Source: Branchiostoma floridae
Lineage: Eukaryota; Chordata; Leptocardii; Amphioxiformes; Branchiostomatidae
DNA length: 64,000 bases
Direction of reading: 5' to 3'
Assembly (NCBI RefSeq): GCF_000003815.2
Contig: NC_049996.1
Span: 2,102,647 to 2,166,646, forward strand
A model generated the notes under the pieces. The model was given only the letters and a program-made list of their open reading frames with translations, searched no databases and was not told where the DNA came from. Positions 12,845-24,252 of this stretch are shown here, one piece after another (the first letter of the stretch is position 1; the number at the start of each line of letters is the position of its first letter). Made by a program: the position numbers and the translations under genes.

Positions 12845-15800
12845 TTAGATGTCCAGCTCTTCCACGATGATCCTGGAGTAGGAGTTATACCCCGTGGAGG
12901 CTGATCCTTCGGGAAGTCCGTCTGCTGCGCATGTGCCGATGTTGAGGGTCACGGTCATGTTGCCTGCTGGCAGGCCGTAGCACAAGCCGTCAACTAGGGT
13001 AAACGAAATCAGCACATTTTACAATAAGTTTTTAAAATTGTGAGTTTCGCAAATGATTTTGCCATTCTTTGCCCTTAAAGGTATGGCTTTAATTACAGCA
13101 AGGCCTGATTTTGCTTCTTTTCAATTGCACACCCCATTTGCCAGCGTATTTCGTGCAATTATCCGGATGGTGCAATAATGCGGAGTTATCCAGCTGGTTT
13201 GGGATTTTGGGGTTCCGTACGGTTATCCGTTGTGCAATTCAATGGCTTATACTGTTTTAGAATTAAGTGAAAAATTAAGAACAACAGAAAATCAGTTGTC
13301 AGATATTCTGTGGCGCCTCAATAGTTAAACTAAGGGATATACAATGTATTAGATGAGAAGCTTGCCCACTTACTTGTGGACACGCGGTGGTTGTTGGGGT
13401 GGTTGTTGGGGTCGAACATGAACATGATGCCGTCGATGGGAGCGGGGTCGCTGCACTCAGCTCCGTTAAGGGTGAAGAACCAACGCTTGCATACGGCGGT
13501 CCTGGTGACTTCGTTCCAGACTCTGAGGGCGCCATTCCACGTCACACGCAGGGCAGATGTTGAGGACAACTTATTGAACGGACACTCCTGTGGGATCGAA
13601 AACATAAACTTTATCCTGTCGTTTTGTACGCAATGTCATGCAGTCTCTTTGTCTAGGGGAAGCTCTTTGAGTTCCATTACTTCATGCCACTAACTAATGG
13701 TGTTAAAATTTTCGATCTATTGGTATCTATTGTTGCAATGATAAACAAAGGTGAATAATGTAACTTAGCCCGTAACAAGAGTTCGTAGACCTCATATCTC
13801 CATGAAATAGTCTGATTATGTAAATGACTTACACATTTGCATAATCTATGCTAAGTTATGTACACCTGTAAGTAACCCACGCTGGTTACTATGTTGATTG
13901 TCCAAGCATTTACCACATCGATGAATTATGGCACTTTTGCATTAATTATGCAAATTAAGGACTTATTTGCATATTAGGTATCTGATAATGTTCCACCTGC
14001 CCCAAACTACATATATTGCACGTATCTGAGTTCTGTAAAGGAAACACTGCAAATACAGATTTTCCTCATTAAATATGCAAATTAAGAGTCAATTTGCATA
14101 ATTTGCATTTCATGATGTACATCTCTGTCTAAGCTACCTACATACCAAATATCATGTAAGTTTGTCATTCCTTCTTCAGTTATCGTCCTTAGAAGATTTT
14201 GACAAAAATGCCCCTGCAGTTCCAGAGCAACCTGCTAGGGGAACCAAATATACACCAGATATCCCTTATGTCACAAGCTATCTGGTATCCAAAAATCAAG
14301 ACCATAGCACATCCAGTTCAAAAGATCAAAAAAATGAATTTCTGCTGCAGTACCAAGGTCACATACCAGGGGGCCCAAAATTGACCTTGACCTTTGTCTT
14401 TCCAACACCTACCAACAAACCAAATATCATTTTAATCCATCCAGAGGTTCTTGAGTTATGCTCACTACAAAATCCGGACACACAGACACACAAACACACA
14501 CACACACACAGACACACCCAAAACTATATCTCCATTTTTCATGGAGATAAGGAGATAATTATGTACTATATATCATTCAAGCTATCTACATACCAAAAGA
14601 TCATGACGATCCGTCAACACCTTATTGAGTTCTTGAATCCTTTTCTTTTACGATATTCTTAACATTCCTTAATTACCATCACATGGTATGGCTGTTCTGG
14701 TTCTGTATATTCTTATAATCAAAGTTATCAAACACATTCATACACAGCTCACCCCTACCCCCACCATACACCCCGCTCGTAGGTTGACATAATCACAAAT
14801 TATACCACAATCGCTCCGGATCCAGCCGCACTGAATAGGTTGTCCCAGGTACACTGCTTCACGTTCCTCGGGGCCGATACATGGATACCAGGAGGTCCCT
14901 GATCCCCTCGGTCTCCCTTCGCTCCGGCACCGCCAGGTGGTCCCAGATCGCCTCGGTCTCCCTTGGCACCATTCCCGCCGGGCGGTCCTAGTTCCCCTCG
15001 GTCTCCCTTCGCACCGTTCCCGCCGGGCGGTCCTAGATCCCCTCGATCTCCCTTCGCACCATTCCCGCCGGGCGGTCCTAGTTCCCCTCGGTCTCCCTTC
15101 GCACCATCATGACCAGGGAAGCCGTGGTTGCCAGGGACGCCGCTGTTGCCAGGGATACCGTTGTTGCCAGGGATGCCAGGTGGACCTTGAGGCCCGGTGA
15201 CGCAGTTGCCACAACACTGTATGAGACGATGAAGGTGATAATATATTCACAGAGCTTGTACACAGCTCATGATACATTTATAGTACAGGACGTAATCGTT
15301 TCCCTATTTGCAACTTGCATGTATTTGAGGATATACCGTTAATTGACATACAAGTAGAGCCTTCATCCAATTGAACACCAATCAGAATGTAGAATGTCTA
15401 CTAACAAACAACAAAAACCAAAAAGTTTCATAGAGCACCAAATGATACAACATTGCCCTCCTGAAATCTAAAGAAATCAAACAAGCCTTACGATCTTGAG
15501 CACAGTTGTACCATGTCAAAGTGCATTTAGTTATACTTCTTGAACACAAGACTAAAAGACTTGTTGGCCGTGAAACCATGATTTTTTGCTCCAGTTCTTG
15601 CTTGTTACAACGCACTTTTGCTGTTCTCACAAGAGCAAGTTAAAATCAAGGCTTCCAACAAATGCACCACATACACAAGTCAGACCTAGATGTAAGAAAT
15701 ACCCTAAACTGTCGGTTTGTACAAACGTCTTGGCTCAGGCTCTTCAGTGTCAAGACTGCTACGACAACAACAGCAACCGCCAACCGCAAGCAAAAGGCCA

Positions 15801-16194
15801 TAGCTACTTTATCTTCAAAAGTACAAACCCAAACGATTGAGATGTTCACACGGATGGTGGACTTGGTTCGTGCCTTATGTTGGTTACCGTTCTTGTTATG
15901 TAACAAAAGTTGCTAACGCATGACACGCTTTCTTTACTTTCTCACATCGGAGTCGCAGTTTTTGTTTGTTCGTTCTTTTTTCTTGCCGGCCCGGTCAGAC
16001 TGTTGCACTCCCTGCCTTCCAAACCTCATTAACTGCATGGCCAAGCAAGTTACAATGAAGGGCTTCAAACAAGTACACAAGCCAGATCTAGAGTAAAGAA
16101 ATACCTGTCCGGTAGTGATATTTTGGCTCTGACTCTTCAGTGTCAAGACCGCTACGACAACAACAGCAACCGCCAACCGCAAGCAAGACGCCAT
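12845..16194 (-). CDS. CTHRC1: CTHRC1-like secreted collagen-repeat protein A
   Basis: Exons on the minus strand: 16105-16194 (signal peptide; alternative 15703-15801), 14806-15216 (collagen), 13374-13587, 12845-12993. All joins keep frame: 864 nt, 287 aa. Layout: signal peptide [20 protein letters not shown]; cysteine motif CCGNC; about 33 Gly-X-Y triplets; linker with QCTWDNLF; then the conserved C-terminal domain with [65 protein letters not shown]. This domain order is that of vertebrate CTHRC1 (243 aa in human), a secreted matrix protein linked to Wnt/PCP signalling and collagen turnover; the function here is inferred. It is longer than CTHRC1-like B because of 45-bp repeats in the collagen exon. 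Intact in this assembly. Confidence 0.9.
13900..14600. repeat. AT-rich dispersed repeat block in an intron of CTHRC1-like A
   Basis: Contains repeated 'aattatgcaaattaa' and 'atttgcataatt' words, an (AC)n tract near 14485-14515 and 'tctccatttttcatggagataagga'. It is the same family as blocks at 24655-25000, 27855-29600 and 36100-36420. An apparent 166-codon frame on the plus strand here is repeat-derived. Confidence 0.55.
14885..15115 (-). repeat. Coding 45-bp tandem repeat in the collagen exon
   Basis: About five copies of a 45-bp unit, each encoding 15 residues as five Gly-X-Y triplets (pattern [15 protein letters not shown] with E/D alternating). Because the unit is a multiple of nine bases, copy-number change keeps the collagen register. 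CTHRC1-like B has only one such unit. Confidence 0.85.
15703..15801 (-). CDS. Second signal-peptide exon of CTHRC1-like A
   Basis: Duplicate of the signal exon at 16105-16194. It starts ATG at 15801 with [20 protein letters not shown] and ends CGACAGTTTAGG|GTATTTC, phase 0, so it can splice to the same collagen exon. It differs by a six-base insertion before the donor and some substitutions near the cleavage site. It could be an alternative first exon with its own promoter, or a leftover duplicate. No second collagen exon lies between the two. Confidence 0.65.
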
Positions 16195-16744
16195 AGCTGC
16201 TTTCTCTTCAATCAATTTGGTACGAATCCAAGCGATTTAGATGTTCACACGGGTGGTGGACTTGGTTCATGTGTTATGCTGGTTACCATTCTTGTTATGC
16301 AACGCATGACCTTTTTCTTTACTTACTGTCGTGCTGATCCAATAGACTCCTTATACTATAGTTATAGCACTATTTGGGTAGTAGAATAGGGACGGGTAGG
16401 TTCTGGTGTTTTCATCTTTTATTTCAAAGGCTGCAATATGTTATCAGGGTTAATATATCATGGTCGTTTTCTGCCTTGCGGGCGAGCTAAGAAATGTGTA
16501 GCTATTTTTAAATGTTCGAACTATTTGTCATCTCAAACGACCCTTGCAATGTCACATACTGACAAACAGAAACAGACCTTTGTCGGGTGTCAGGTCAGGT
16601 AGTTTCACAAGTATAAAATTCATATGAATTTTATCTAAATCATACGAATTGGTGTACGAAATAGAACGAATCTAATAAAAAACACAGCTACTGATAATTT
16701 GAGAAATAATGATATGATACTTAAAACCAAACCGTCTAACTGGG

Positions 16745-16794
16745 GTCACGTGACAGTGACGTCATGCCCTAGGCGGGAGATTCAAGATGGCGCC
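16745..16794 (+). promoter_or_regulatory. E-box / CRE / YY1-type motif cluster
   Basis: Within 50 bp are a full palindromic E-box GTCACGTGAC (16745-16754), a consensus CRE TGACGTCA (16757-16764) and a YY1-type CAAGATGGCGCC (16783-16794), in a locally GC-richer stretch. Such clusters typify housekeeping promoters in animals. The nearest gene start is CTHRC1-like A on the minus strand about 550 bp away. The YY1 motif faces plus, where no exon is recognised. Confidence 0.4.
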
Positions 16795-17596
16795 TACAGG
16801 AAGCTGAGTCAGGTTTGTCAGAGTTACTTCTTCATATCTACTATACTTTAGCCTAAGAAATTAAACTGGGCTATCTCCTACCGCTATAAACATAAATGTA
16901 AACCGATGCTTGTTTCTGTAGACTTTCTGGAGTGTATAATGAGGTATTTTTCCTCTTGGGAGTGAACACTGTGTACGGAGCACCGCCCTCCTCCCCCACA
17001 CAGTTACAAATTGCTTATAGCTAGTAATCTACATGGCTATGGGGATACATAACAGTTTGAACTTGGGTCAGTCTATTGTAATACATACATACACACATAA
17101 TCTGTTTATGCTGATACTGTGAGACTAAGAATCCACACAAAATGTGTTGTTAAGTCCAGAAGTAGTCATTGAGACTACAGATTGTAGGTTGAAATAATTC
17201 TTTAAGTCCACCAAGTTGCATCTTAGTTCAAATATGTTAGACCTCAAGGCAACGCGAATAAGATAAGAATTAGTACATACGTGGAAGGTATGGTAAAAAG
17301 CTCTAACTTTATACAGGGTGTTGCTTACTTTGTGTTGCGGAGAGACCCACAACTCTAGTAGAAAACCATACAACTTCACCTGTGTCTTCTAGTGTGATGA
17401 ACGTTCAGGGCACTTTATATTAATGCAGACTTCAAAAGTATATAGTCAGAGAACATTTTTCAGGCAAAACAACTATTTTTGATTTTTAAAACATCAATCA
17501 TATCGCAATTTCACATCAAAAAGTTTTCATCTCAAAGATTAATGATTTTGACAGCAATAGAAGCCAAGTTTGCTCTATCTAACAGACGTCAGACTG

Positions 17597-17716
17597 GAAT
17601 TCTAGGTGTCAAAGGGTTAGACCCCGAAATCATAAACAGTCCTTGTCTCGACCATTGTAAGATTTGCATATCAATGTTTTTCGGGGCCTTACCCTTTGAC
17701 ATATTACCTAGAATTC
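17597..17716. repeat. Foldback element, 120 bp
   Basis: The left arm GAATTCTAGGT.GTCAAAGGGT and the right arm ACCCTTTGACATATTACCTAGAATTC are inverted and nearly identical apart from a five-base insertion, with 'ccccgaa/ttcgggg' continuing the stem. Confidence 0.65.
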
Positions 17717-18929
17717 CTGTCGCCGCACATGCGTTCTGACCTCTGCGAAAGGGCTAATTAGATTACGATTAATACGTTTTATGTAAACACATACGAGCGA
17801 TCGCGATGGTGTCACGGTGGCGCAGTGGTAGGCAAAAAGCAGGTGTTTGTCAAAAGATTGATTTACATATTAACCAATAATTTGAGCCGCTAATTTGAAT
17901 ATCAATTTTTGATCCAATCTACTGACGTCCTGGTAGGCAACAACCGTCCAATACCCCGGATATAAACAACAACATCGATCGCTCGTATAGCAAAACACGA
18001 TCTAGGCTCTTGCAAAGCTATATGTTAGCATGGCATCGCCCTCCAATAACAATGGGTTATGCCTTGAGGGGTAGGGGGTTAAACAGCCAAATGTGCATAA
18101 CTGGTTTAACAGCCTGAGCCCACACCTGCATATGCCACGTCAAATATTCAAGTAGATCATTTGATTATGCAGCTGTTGTTCTTCAGAAGAAGTCAAGAAA
18201 TATAGGTGAGTACAGTTGTACTGTGGTCTGGTTTACACTCGAGTTTTTGGAGAGGACTTAGAGTGCAGTCCACCGAAGTCTGACGCAACGGCAAGTCCCA
18301 TTTTCCTGTCTGTAATTCCGAGTGAGTTAAGTTATGCAATGCTCAGGTCAGGGTCATATGAAAATCAGGGAAGACAGCTGGCACACATTTAAACATATTT
18401 TTCTTAGTCTTTATGCCATGGTTTTTCAGTATCTTTTGGGTCCTTTGTTGTGCAACTTTCCTATGATACAAAACTAGACAATACTATGGGTGTTTCAAGT
18501 CACTTCGTGTGTAAACAGATCGGCCTAGAGTCGGACGACAGTGCCATCGCCTGTGTAAACCCAGCCATACTCATTTTCGTGCAGACTAAACGTAGTTGTA
18601 AGTTTACAGCCAAAATGAAGAACCGTTTTGTTGATAACATGCTGCGATAATTCTGTATTACTTTGCCCACCTCTGCAATCTTGTCATATGTCAAGCTAAA
18701 TTGTAGCGATTGTTATACAGTAGCATGTCTGTTTTGCTGCACGTGAATCGTGTGTTTTCAATCTTTGTACATTCGGTATCAATAACCAAACTTTGGACTG
18801 ATGATTTTCAAGGGGGGATGGGCACTTTCCAAATAGCCCTTCCCCGTCTTCTGTGTTGTTACCATATACATGTGTAATTAGTTTTGGCAAGGGTTTTTGG
18901 TGTGTTTTTAACGTAGGGAGGGTAGACAA

Positions 18930-19328
18930 TACACCTTTCTCACCCGGCGGCCATGGTAGATCTAAAACGAGTTAAATGAGGCAAACAAAAGACCTGTCCA
19001 TCATAATTAGCAGTTCAACAAATGATAGCCTGCCAATTATGAAAGCGACCAATAAGTAAAAGGGCTGCATGTCCGTCAAAAATTGGCATTATTATTTTTT
19101 TCATTTTGCATCTCTTAAGGGGCTATGGGATCAGTCTACGGTACTCTAAATTGCTACATCTTTCGGTGCATAGCTCTAGTTATAATATTTATCATTTGGT
19201 CTTATATTGTGAAAATTTGTGTGGTTTGGCGGAAATTAAATGGGAGCTGATTTTAGAAATAAGTTTTGTCTGTTTGTCTCATTGACCTCTTCTTCGACCT
19301 GTCATCGCCGCCGCGTGAGAAAAATGTA
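18930..19328. mobile_element. MITE, sibling of the element at 4814-5190
   Basis: Same termini (TACACCTTTCTCAC.CGGCGGCCATGG at left; CGCCGCCGCGTGAGAAAAATGTA at right) and colinear interior with 'catctcttaaggggctatgggatcagtctacg'. It is absent from the matching place in the right arm, so it inserted after the inverted duplication or was lost there. Confidence 0.75.
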
Positions 19329-20020
19329 TGCCTTCAGGGCGTGTAAGCTGCTCATATCTTTGTTGATCGCTAGTCACATGTAAAAGACCGATCCCATGTG
19401 TAGCCCCACCCAATTACGTCAAAGATCAAAAATGCAAAATTGACACTTAGAAATTCAAACATTTGACGGACATGCAGCCACTCTCTCATTGGTCAAACCG
19501 ATGATAGCCGTTCTCTCATTGGTCGAACTGCTAATTGTTTAAGACAATCAGTATTGGTCTATTCTGTCTTGTGCCAACGGTAAATCTGTTTAGAGATTAC
19601 CAGTCAAGTATGTCATGTAACAAAAATTAACGTGCACGTATAGCCAAACAAAAATAATAGTACCGAAAGATGATTTACTTCTATCAAAATCCAAATCATT
19701 AGTGTACCTTTCGAATCTGTTAAAATAGCTTTTATTTAATTTTGGAGAGGAATAAATTGTGAGCTTATCTTTCAACAAAGGGTTATAATTGCCATTAATA
19801 TTCTTACGATTTGGCTCACTTATATGATTTAATGACTTCTTAATGATAAAAATGTTTCTTGCCCGTACGGAAATTCTACATGAATAACAGTAAATAATAC
19901 TGTACAAAAAGAAATTAAGTATAATGTTACATATAAAAAAATAATGTCATTTATAATTAGATCTACTTGTCATTGACTATTTCCAGACTTCAGCAAATAT
20001 TTGTAAAAAGAATCGGAAGA

Positions 20021-23000
20021 ATGGGGTTTCTTGCATGGTACCAGTTACCAGTGCTGGTGGCCATCGCGTGGCTCGCGTATCAGCGGCAAGTATTGGAGAA
20101 AAGTGCTCTTCACGACACCTACACGACAGACGACGACAAGCCTTCCGTGTCCTGCCCCGACTCGACCCTCCATGCTCGGACGGCAGACGGTAGCTGTAAC
20201 GACTTGGACGACCCGACCATGGGGATGCGCCTCTACCGCTTCGGCAGGAACGCACCCATCGAGAAAACCTTCGTCGACAACAAGAACCTCCTGAAACCGA
20301 ACCCACGACACATCTCCAACAAGTTGTTCAAGAGGGAAGAGTTCACTCCCGCTACCTCTATCAACCTCTTAGCGGCGGCCTGGTTACAGTTTCAAACACA
20401 CGACTGGTTCGATCACGGTCTTAATCAGAGGGACAATCACATCTCTGTTCCCTTGTTCGAAGGCGATGAGTTGCTGAGACGTGGAGTTCATTCGCTGAAA
20501 GTTTTCCGGACTGTTTCTGATCCGTCTCAAATGCAAAAGGACCGCCCGAAAACGTTCCGCAACGCCAACACCCATTGGTGGGACGCCTCGCAACTCTACG
20601 GAAGCGATGCGGAAACCCAACTGGCTCTCCGAGAGATGAAAGACGGCAAGTTGAAGGTCACGTCAAGTGGAATGATACCTCTAGACGAAAAGACGGGCGT
20701 CGAAAAGACCGGATTCTCCAACAACTGGTGGGTGGGGCTCAGCATGCTACACAACCTGTTCACGCGAGAACATAACGTGATCTGTGACGTCATGAAGGCA
20801 AAGTACCCGGATATGACCGACCAAGAACTCTTCGACAAAGCTCGGCTCGTCAATGCTGCTGTGATGTCCAAACTGCACACTGTGGAGTGGACCCCTGCTC
20901 TTCTGTACAACGACATCTTGGATGTGGGAATGAACAGCAACTGGTTCGGACTTTTGTCCCAACTGGGAGGCTTTGGAAACTTCCTTAAACGTATTTTTCC
21001 AGAACACTATATACTGACCGGAATCCCAGGATCCGCCAAGGAACTACACGGCGTGCCGTACTCTCTTACAGAGGAATTCACAGCAGTATATCGCATGCAT
21101 TCTATTCTACCTGACATCATCCACTTGCAAGACATAAAGTCGGCAAAACGTACTGGCGAGACTTACCGCTTGAAAGACACTCTCTTTAGCGATGCATTCA
21201 AAGTTGTGGAGAAACAGGGCATGGAAAACCTCTTCTACCATTCGGCGTGGAGAACCCGGGCGCTCTTGTTCTCCACAACTACCCCAACACCATCCGGGAC
21301 CTGCAGCTTCCCGAGACGCAGAACGCGGAGTATGTGGACATGGCAACGGTGGACGTGCTGAGGGATCGGGAACGTGGCGTGCCGCGCTACAACGAGCTTC
21401 GGCGCCACCTCAACATGGCCCCCGCCGAGACCTTCCGGGACATCACGGACGACCCGAAGGTTGCCGAGGAGCTGGAGGAAATGTACGAAGGAGACGTTGA
21501 AATGGTGCGTGTACACCTGCTTACTACTAAACGTTATAAAAGGGTTGCATAGAAGCACATATTGGGAAGGAAACTCGTCATTTTTTCTGATGCATGGAGT
21601 ACAAACAAAGCAGTCAGAAAAGGATACATTTTTCGGTTCCAAGATGAAAGCAAGTAGAGAGCTAACTGTGCACTATGAATGCCAATAACACACCAGTAAG
21701 TAACACTACTGATATAGAAAACATTATAGGTGTAACGTACCCTCTTCTCAAAGTTAAGGTGGAAGGTCATCATACCTTAAAATTGTTACCCTTTAAAAGT
21801 TGAAGACACATTAAAAGTGTTGCTCCATATTGGACGTTGTGATTAGTTAGCAATTTGTTAGTTACCTTGAAGTTCCTACTTAAGAAGTTTGTTATTTCAT
21901 TTCCGCCCCTCTCCCCCTCCCTCTTCAGGTTGATCTCCTAGTTGGCTGCATGGCGGAGAGTCCTCGCCCCACCGGGTTCGCCTTCAGTGACACAGCCTTC
22001 CGACTCTTTCTCCTGATGGCGACTCGGCGTCTCCAGGCAGATCGCTTCTACACGGACTACTACAATAGGTAAGGTCTATAAGCATGTTCATCGATCCAAA
22101 TTCGCATGCGCATAGACCATGCTTTAAACATGTGGTGATGTATATGGCTTCCGTCGGTTGGTTTGCATACCAATGTTCTGGCGTATTCTGTTTATGCATG
22201 TTAGGGGCATTCACCTTTGACCTGCGCATGCGTAATTGGGTCCGTGAAATGGTCATTTACATCGGTGTGTCCGTCACTATGTTCAAATAACGTTGCATTT
22301 GCATGTCTTAGATTCTTAGCTCAAATGTTTTGGGTGCATCATGAGATCCTACACCCCCCCCCCCCGTGTACACTAAAACACACCCAGTAACTTTCTAGCG
22401 AGGACAGGTCAACGACAATTACTACGGTGTGAATAGCCCGAACGAGTGGCGGGCCATTCCCACTCTGTCTATCATGTAAATATCATAAATACACACCAAG
22501 CAGGCACTGTGCGGGAGTTCACACAAACAGTTGATCTATATAACCTTCTTGTTCTATTCAGAACGGTTTAAAAAGTTTACGTGATGACAAAAAGGTGAAG
22601 AGACTCAGATTGCGACTTCAAATTTTTTAAATGATGGACCTGCAACAATTTTTGTCTCGTATTGTCACGCGCTCCGTCAGTTCAGTTGTATTAGCACAGC
22701 TTTACACATTGTAATGTATCGTGGCGTAGTGGATTAACGAATAGACTTTTTAACTTGTGGTGTCGGGTTCGAATCCAAGTTGGTGTACTTTTGTTTTCGA
22801 TAATATTTCACTATCTATCACTTATACGGTCGTTCATATTGAAATTCATTTCATAATAACCTTCTTGATACTATCTATTTGCGCTATTACAGTGTGCATT
22901 CATTGAAATATATTGAAGCATTGAAGGGATACTGGTAGTTTATTGGTGAAACATTACAGATCTGGCGGTGTAGTTTACAAACCTGTGAAAACGGCGGTGT

Positions 23001-24252
23001 AGTTTACAAATCTGTGAAAACGAAACAAATGGAAGGGAGACCTTGCAGACAATCCCAGTTAAATGGGCATGATATACAGTCTTCATACATACCTTGTAAC
23101 GTTAGTTGTATTTCGAAAATTACACGTAAAAGAATCATGGTACGCAGTACTAGTTCTAACTCAGTACAAGGTAAGAATGCGGCTTTACTGCATTATGAAA
23201 TACAGTCAAACCTGCCCGGGCGACCACCTCTTCTCAGCGACCACCTGGCCATTTCGACCGCTTTTTCTCGGTCCCGCTTTTTTTCCCATTGACGTAAGCA
23301 TTAAACGACCTTTTCTCAACGACCACCTGGCCAACGCGACCGCGACCGCCCAAAATTGGGACATATAACGACCGCGTCATTTTCAACCTTGCGATTTTTG
23401 ATGATAACTAGCACGATTTTGTGCCGAAATTGGCCGGTTTACGTCGGATTGTGACTGCCATTACGATGTTATATTTAGAATAATGCTTGGGGTTAAATTT
23501 ATAACGGGCATCTTTTGAGTCGATACTCTTCACGGCGACCACCTGTCCAAATCGACCGATTTTTTCCGGTCCCCCGGGTGGTCGACTTGGGCAGGTTTGA
23601 CTGTACAACGTTCGACTCCAAATAACTAGCAAACAATTAAAAGAAATCTCGACGAAAAATCGTTTAGGTGTGAACTATTCATCCCTGTCACTCGCGTGCC
23701 ACTAGATCAGTACGTGGTAATTGGGTACTTTGCATGTGAAGGAATTGACTTAAAGGCGTGTCCTCGCTAGAAATTAGAAATCTACTGGTTGTGTTTCAGT
23801 AAGGATCCCCCCCCCCCCCCCCCCTGGGCGTTATGTAAAATTCTTGACATTAAAGAACAGAAGATAAGAAATGCTAATGAAACAAACCGAAGCGATGTTC
23901 GTTTTAACTACTATTCTTTAAAATGTACATAAATCAAAGTGTTTGGCAATGGAGTTTTGTGGTTGGCCACAAGCGTTGAATAGATAAGTATTACTTTCTG
24001 GACAAAGTTTAAGATAAAGTCTGAGGGGCTTCACTTAGTCTTATATCAATTTTCTTTTGAAATATCATTTCACACAGTGATACGTACACTCAAAAAGGTT
24101 TAGACTGGATTGAGAACGCGACGATGTCGTCCATTCTTCTGCGACACTTCCCGAGCCTGGAAGGCGCGCTACGCGGGGTCACCAACGCCTTCCGCCCGTG
24201 GAAACTGCAGCAAGACCCCGCTGACTCGTCTGGACGTGAGGGCGAGCTTTGA
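20021..24252 (+). CDS. alpha-DOX: Alpha-dioxygenase-like haem peroxidase A (frameshifted)
   Basis: Exons: 20021-21504, 21929-22068, 24078-24252. Relative of plant pathogen-inducible alpha-dioxygenases (animal haem-peroxidase superfamily, cyclooxygenase-like fold), which use haem and a tyrosyl radical to add O2 at C2 of fatty acids. Visible: N-terminal membrane-anchor-like segment (about 4-20), distal haem His in FQTHDWFDHG (H127), WWDASQLYGSD, LFTREHN, HTVEWTPALL, and HGVPYSLTEEFTAVYRMH with catalytic-type Tyr357 and proximal His360. Exon 2 gives DLLVGCMAE and FRLFLLMATRRLQADRF; exon 3 gives QKGLDWIENAT and ends EGEL. One base is missing near 21238 relative to copy B (FYTFGVENPG), which breaks the frame about 80 codons before the end of exon 1; the sequence afterwards stays conserved, so this is a very recent lesion or an assembly error. 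Start chosen at 20021 because a conserved acceptor (TTTCCAG, 19985) precedes it in both copies. Confidence 0.87.
22715..22790 (+). repeat. tRNA-derived sequence (SINE head or tRNA fossil)
   Basis: It has an A-box-like TGGCGTAGTGG (about 22722) and a good B-box GGTTCGAATCC (about 22766), but the acceptor and T stems do not pair, so it is not a functional tRNA gene. It sits in intron 2 of alpha-dioxygenase A and is absent from the short intron 2 of copy B. Confidence 0.5.
23203..23603. mobile_element. TA-flanked MITE, 401 bp, CAGTCAAACCTGCCC family
   Basis: Termini CAGTCAAACCTGCCC and GGGCAGGTTTGACTG flanked by TA. The left half closely matches the 464-bp copy at 2571 and the interior is shorter. 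It is inserted in intron 2 of alpha-dioxygenase A and absent from copy B. Confidence 0.85.

Larger units (their letters stand above)
16195..17990. other. Intergenic, between CTHRC1-like A and the inverted duplication
   Basis: No supportable exon on either strand. It holds a promoter-like motif cluster at 16745-16794 and a foldback element at 17597-17716. A fragment at about 17815-17840 (ggtggcgcagtggtaggc) resembles a tRNA A-box only. Confidence 0.5.

Noticed and set aside
14162-14662. 166-codon plus-strand open frame
   Set aside because: Runs through dispersed AT-rich repeats and an (AC)n tract within an intron of CTHRC1-like A.
22715-22790. Functional tRNA gene
   Set aside because: A- and B-box-like words are present but the acceptor and T stems do not pair.
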